Under the pieces are notes generated by a model. It ran no database searches, was not told the origin of the DNA, and saw only the letters and a program-made list of their open reading frames with translations. Source: Ceraceosorus guamensis (Eukaryota; Basidiomycota; Exobasidiomycetes; Ceraceosorales; Ceraceosoraceae). From it: a stretch of 64,000 nt of DNA. The stretch spans positions 62,001-126,000 of the forward strand of contig NW_020290012.1 in the NCBI RefSeq assembly GCF_003144195.1, given 5' to 3'. The translations under genes and the position numbers were made by a program. Shown here one piece after another: positions 59,389 through 64,000 of the stretch. Numbering within the stretch: the first letter of the stretch is position 1; each line of letters opens with the position of its first letter.

Positions 59389-60477
59389 CAGTCGGAATCC
59401 AGGCTGTGTGATATGCGCGGTCAAGTTCTGAATGCTGTGAATGCATGCTGCTGGTGAATGCTGTGCAGATGCAGCCAGCCGCCGCGACGTCCGCCGATCA
59501 CCTTTTTGCTTCCCCGCAATAAACAGCTAGTCGATCGATAGATCTCACAGCGCCTTAAATTACGACATTCAAGTTGATCACAAATCAAGCCTACGCGAGC
59601 CATCAAGAGGCAGCAGCAGCCGCACGCTCCCCATCCAGCTTGGCTGATGACAAGCCGGGCCGTTTCTTTCGGACAGCGGGCTGATGGCAGCTACGCCCAA
59701 GACGATTGGTGACTCAAACTCAACCAAGAATTCCCGCACCCGCTGGCCCCCACATGACAAATGTGTGATTCAATTACTAAAAGACTCGCACCAACCTGAC
59801 TTGACATAGATGCGAGGACGCCGAAGCGCAAGCTCGCGCGATGACTTGTGGATCACTCAATGGTTAATGCTGAGGAGCGCACGTCTGCGACCCAGTTCAG
59901 GCATCGAGGGACGCTGGCACGCTGATGGGCTGGTCCAAGCCCCGCGCTCGGAACGCGTTCGAGGCCCCAACAATTCACGCTCAACTTAGGGTTACGTACC
60001 GCGGAAGTGAGTCTGTGAGTCTGGATGAATATACCGGTACGCGGTACAGTCAAGTCACAATAAGTGCGCGGACAACATGCAGTCTACGTCACCGCGCGCC
60101 CCAGCATTGCGCGGCACCCACGACTCACAGACTCACGCGCGCTCGCCTGCAGCATCCGCGATTTGCGTCCACAAAGTCCGCGGAGGCCGCGGGAAGGCAA
60201 CGCAAAAGCTCGTCACGTGGGAGCGCACAGCAGCTCAGCTCAACTCGTGACTCTGCAAGTCGATCTTGATTCGTGATTCTCTTCGAGCCATGAAATCGAG
60301 AGTGGACATCGATGCCGCTCACATTAAGACACTTCCCATCAAGGCGCACCAAGTGGTGATCATCATCACCCCCTTACATGGAAAACGCGCACACATTTTC
60401 GCAATTTCCTTCGTCGCGCCAAACTCATCGTGCGCGTGCTGCCAAGCCCGGGAGGCATCTGAAAGTGATCAACAGCC
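59389..60477. other. Divergent spacer between the lipase and the ZIM17 fusion gene
   Basis: About 1.1 kb with both promoters. A near-palindrome ACCGGTACGCGGTAC lies at about 60032. A GTGATTC-type word lies at 60262-60280. I see no gene. Confidence 0.55.
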
Positions 60478-62131
60478 ATGGCGGCTTCCACGAGAAAATT
60501 GGCCACCTTCGCCACAGGGTCCACTCCGAGACTGGTCGCTGCGCGCAGTGTTAGGGTGTTCCCAAGCTCAGAACCCACTTCGAGGCCGTCACGCACCCCA
60601 GTCAATCTAGCGTGCTCAGGTAGGGTTGCACGCGCCACTGCATCAGGGCCCGGGAAGCTGCTTCAAACCCACTCACCTTCGGCAGCCCCTTTGCTGCCCC
60701 TGACCTTTGCACCAAGCAATGTCCACAGAGACGATCCGCCATTCTTCACATCTCCACAGCACCCTCCTGCGGGTCCGATCAGTCCGGAGGAGTACCGACT
60801 CCGATTGGGCAGGGCACTCGACCTCTTACGCGCTACTTTGCCAGACTTATTGCGGATAGGCATAGCAGACTACGACCACTCGAGCGCGAGTCAAGCGGAA
60901 AGATCAGCAGCTTTAGGTCCCGTCTTTAGCAACAACATTCATTTCCGCTTCTTGCCTTCACCCGAGCACGACGATGAGCCAGGCTCCGCCGCAGATGCAG
61001 CAGCTGCTGCTGCGAACCTCGGTTTCAGCGGTAGAGGGCTATACTTGGCCAGCGCCCATGTTCTTCGACACGCTCTAAGCGCAATCTTCGCCGAGGGCAG
61101 AGTTGATCTGGAGAGAATCAAGCTTGTGGACGGGAGCGGGAAACCTTGCTCGGCTGCGATGGCAAGTCTGCCGGCAGCAGTCGCTCAGCACGACTCGAGC
61201 TCGAACGCCACCAAGCAAGCGTCCACTACCAAGCATGCTATTCTGGCGCGGATCACCTACTCTGGCAAACTCAGGGTCACTGGACAACCGCAATCGTACA
61301 CGCTTCGGTTCCGCTACGAGTTCGATCATCTGGGTCAAATCAACTTGCACGTGGTTGAACGCATCGAGCCCGCTGTTGGCCGAAAAGTGAGTAGGACAGC
61401 CCGCTTCGGCGCAATCGCGCACGGGACACGACGGGGTCGCGAGCAGGGCGACGCGGCGTGCTGATAGTGCTGCTTTCTTCTTTGCAGCTGTGGGCAGGTC
61501 TGACTCATGCATTCATGCGGTTAGCCGGTTTAGCACCGCCCAACCCTCATCCAGTGCCCTCACACATCGTGTCACGGCATCCAAGGACTTTCCTGCAAAG
61601 TGCGGCCGGAAGTCTTCGCAGTCCTGACGAGCGCCGGATGATGCACACCTCAGCTCCTCGACTAGATGTAGGAGGTGACTCGCAGTACAAGGTCGGGCAG
61701 ATCGAGAGGAAGCTCGCCTTGTCTTTTACGTGCACCGTCCCCAATTGTGGACATAGGAGTGCGCACGAATTCACGGCCAGAGCATATCAAAAGGGCATTG
61801 TGATCGTCGAGTGCCCGGGATGCAAAAATAGGTGGGCTATTGTTGCCGTTTCGGATGAGAGCCGTGGATTGGCAACTCACTCTCAATCTGCTCATGATGT
61901 CGCAGGCACCTCATTGCGGACCATCTTGGCTGGTTCAAAGATTCAAACGAGGCGCGGACTGTGGAAGAGATGGTGCGTGCTCACGGCGGGCGGGTACGTA
62001 CAGGCACGAAGGCCTCGGATGGCCAGGGAGGTACTACTATCGAGATCGAATCGGACGAGGGCTCGGGAGGAGGCGCGGGTGAGGGTGCGAGCGTGGTTGA
62101 TGATGGGTCTAACCAAAAGCCAAACCCTTGA
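60478..62131 (+). CDS. Mitochondrial two-domain protein: unassigned domain fused to ZIM17
   Basis: Three exons, 60478-61386, 61488-61831 and 61906-62131; 492 aa with phases matching. Residues 1-70 are Arg/Ser/Ala-rich without acids at the start, like a mitochondrial presequence. Residues about 100-320 (SPEEYRLRLGRALDLLRATL; NIHFRFLPSP; LARITYSGKLRVTG; RYEFDHLGQINLHVVERIEP) form a domain I cannot name with confidence; its layout recalls DUF2358-like proteins. Without a stop it continues into a second presequence-like stretch (HIVSRHPRTFLQSAAG ... MMHTSAPRLD). A ZIM17/Hep1 (DNL-type) zinc domain follows: CTVPNC at 385-390, CPGC at 412-415 and HLIADHLGWF. ZIM17 keeps mitochondrial Hsp70 soluble during import. 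An internal ATG pair at 354-355 could permit a ZIM17-only product. Confidence 0.85.
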
Positions 62132-62748
62132 TTTGAGCGCACGATTTTTGGGGAAATCTTACGAGTGCGCCACTCAAGACTGTAACATAGTAGTACGACA
62201 CCTTCACCATTTTGAGTCGAAACCGCAGATCGCCTTGTCGCTGGAAGGCAGCTGCGAATGTGCTGAAGCTCTTGATGGTCCAGAGTAATTTAAATCGTGA
62301 CTGTTGAACATGATGGACGCGCTCTTGCTGGCCATCAAGCATGGCTTCGGTGTGTGCAGTCACGAGCGGTGCGCATTGCGCGACAACGCAGATGTGAGCT
62401 TGATGATGACCGCGCGGTCAGATCACTCTCGACTCGCGGCGGCGCAAGAAAGCACAGGCGCGGGGCTGCGCGCGATCCACTCATCAGCTTGGCTGAAAGC
62501 GTAATCACGAATCTTCGCATGCGTTGGGCTCTCACTGACCACTTCCCTATTAGCCCTTCACGTCTGAGAACCTCGGTACCCTCGTCTACCATACATCTCT
62601 ACTCAGCAACTCGATCGCCCATCTAGTCGCCTGCATTGTGTTCTCCAACATCGCTCCTGATTACCCACCCAGCTTCGCACCCACATTTGAACGCTCGTCT
62701 GTGCTCGCTTCGCGCCACTAGCGGGCCGAGAGCTCCGCTTTTCTGACA
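62132..62748. other. Spacer before CAND1
   Basis: About 620 bp between tandem genes, holding the 3' UTR and a C/T-rich CAND1 promoter near 62530-62640. No other feature is visible. Confidence 0.55.
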
Positions 62749-64000
62749 TGAGTTCTCGCAGCTCGCAGGGTATCGCTGCCCTGCTAGACAAGGTGGGCCA
62801 AAGGATACCTTCTCCTTGAGCACGCAATGCACTGGCTGAATGGGCCCACACCTCTGACAGTCAAAATCCAACGATGCCGACTTTCGGTGAGGTGGCAGCG
62901 CTAAATCAGACTATTCGCACAGACTCGGACTGAAGTGCTTTCTGCTCGGTCTCTCGCAGTTATATGGCGCTATCGGACCTTATCACTGAGTTGAAAAGGG
63001 ACGTCTTCTTGCAGATGGATTCTACGCTGGAGTCAAAGACAGTCACGACTACGCTTGATCTAATGAAGGACAAGAATGCAGAGGTTAAGAACATGGCCGT
63101 GAGGTGGTGAGTGTATGCGAGCGATGCCGGCTGAGTGAGGTAGCGGCTTGGTACTTACTTGTCCTCATCCGCATTCGTCTTGCAGTCTCGGCGTTCTCAC
63201 AAGTCGCGTGAAGCCAGCGCAAATTCAGATCATTGTTGATAGGCTGGTGGAGTACATTTCAGCCAAAGAGGAGGAGCAACGCGACATAGCTGCGCTCGGT
63301 GAGCATCATATCTGGGGCGCTTTCGAGTTCGATGGATACCGAAAGGCTGATCGTGATTGTCGCAACGCAAAGGGCTCAAAACTGTGTTGGCGGAGCTGCC
63401 TGCAGACTCCGAGACTGCCGGAATCGCAGGCTCGAAGCTGGCGCCCAAGTTGCTCCACCAGATTGCTGAGGTGAGTCAACCACACTTCTTGGAGTGTGTG
63501 TGCGCTCAGGTCAGATGGCTGGCATGCTGATCTCTGGCAATGACATACTTGCAGCCCTCAGCTTCTCAAGAGCTTCTGATTGACAGTACAGAGCTGCTCG
63601 GAGACCTTTTCACCAGACTGCCAAGCATCGCAGCTTCGGATGCGACATTGCAGCAGCGAGCGCTGCAAGTGCTAGTCACACGCTTATCTCACGATCGAGC
63701 GGCGGTCCGCAAACGAGCGGTGACTGCCTTGTCGGCGTTGGGCGCCCACAGCAAATCAGAGGTCTTCACCGGCATAGCGACCGCCATCATCACTGTTCTC
63801 GACACGACGCAGGGCCCGAGCAAAGCTCAACTGACGGAAAGTCAGAAGACCATGGTGCAGCTCGTTGGCAGTCTCGCCAAGACTTGCCCGAAACGCATCG
63901 GTAGAAGACTTCCAGAGCTCATGCCGCGCGTCATTGCGGCTACGCAAGTCGATGATGATGAACTGCGCGAGGCTTGTTTGCAGTGCATGGAAGCCGTCCT
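62749..64000 (+). CDS. CAND1/TIP120 cullin regulator, 5' part
   Basis: The exons visible are 62749-62793, 62861-62886, 62960-63106, 63186-63298, 63373-63470 and 63555 to beyond the right edge; about 190 codons are visible. Joined, the start reads IAALLDKSKSNDADFRYMAL then SDLITELKRDVF. It continues with MKDKNAEVKNMAVRCLGVL and QRDIAALGLKTVLAELP, which matches the N-terminal HEAT repeats of CAND1 almost position by position. The 26-nt second exon encodes SKSNDADF plus part of an Arg codon. CAND1 binds unneddylated cullin-RBX1 and exchanges SCF substrate receptors. The full protein should be about 1,200-1,300 aa, so most of it lies outside the window. Donor 1 is GTGGGC, unusual but phase-consistent. 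Confidence 0.93.

Noticed and set aside
1-64000. Transposons, retroelement or viral fossils, CRISPR arrays, rRNA and tRNA genes
   Set aside because: I saw no terminal repeats with coding content, no transposase, polymerase or capsid motifs, no spacer arrays and no convincing RNA gene. Secondary metabolite or mating-type clusters were also looked for and not found.

Overview
The window looks like nuclear DNA of a basidiomycete fungus, most likely Ustilaginomycotina. GC is high. Introns are short GT-AG introns (mostly 60-170 nt) with donors GTGAGT, GTAAGT, GTGCGT or GTCAGT and frequent CTGAC-like branch motifs. The gene set is fungal (UBR1, SNT2, VPS8, YOP1, TGL4/5-type lipase, Osh3- and Osh6-type oxysterol-binding proteins, ZIM17, CAND1). 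The group assignment is inference. I see no transposon, viral fossil, rRNA, tRNA or CRISPR array. One 40-base assembly gap lies at 42169-42208.

Layout, left to right: C-terminal end of an unidentified acidic protein (1-217, +); NAPE-PLD-type metallo-beta-lactamase phosphodiesterase (-); 2.9 kb repeat-rich spacer; bHLH transcription factor (+); a tiny 4F5/zinc-finger gene in five exons (+); the N-recognin ubiquitin ligase UBR1 (+); a small two-exon gene of unknown function (-); a DHA1-type MFS exporter (+); 3.2 kb spacer; an SV2/SVOP-like MFS transporter (+); an Osh3-type protein (-) and an Osh6/7-type protein (+) in divergent orientation; the SNT2 chromatin reader with a 1.2 kb intron (+); the ER-shaping protein YOP1 split into ten exons (-); intronless VPS8 (+); a secreted ferritin-like protein (+); a DUF3336/patatin triacylglycerol lipase (-); a mitochondrial protein in which an unassigned domain is fused in frame to ZIM17 (+); and the 5' part of CAND1 (+, cut by the right edge).

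These are mostly housekeeping genes and do not form one pathway cluster. Several concern membrane lipid handling and membrane shape: NAPE-PLD, the two Osh proteins, the TGL lipase, YOP1 and the endosomal tether VPS8. Two belong to ubiquitin control: UBR1 and CAND1.

The most unusual feature is gene architecture. Very small coding exons recur: 2, 7, 12 and 17 nt in YOP1; 18 and 24 nt in the 4F5 gene; 18 nt in the SV2-like transporter; 16 nt at the end of the Osh3-type gene; 19 nt at the end of UBR1; 26 nt in CAND1; 32 nt in the Osh6-type gene. Three small genes are therefore almost invisible as plain open frames. Intergenic spacers are filled with short tandem repeats, each with a different unit, and with scattered copies of GTGATTC/GTGAATC-type heptamers. 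All exon coordinates were worked out by eye from splice consensus, reading-frame continuity and recalled family sequences; no transcript data were available.
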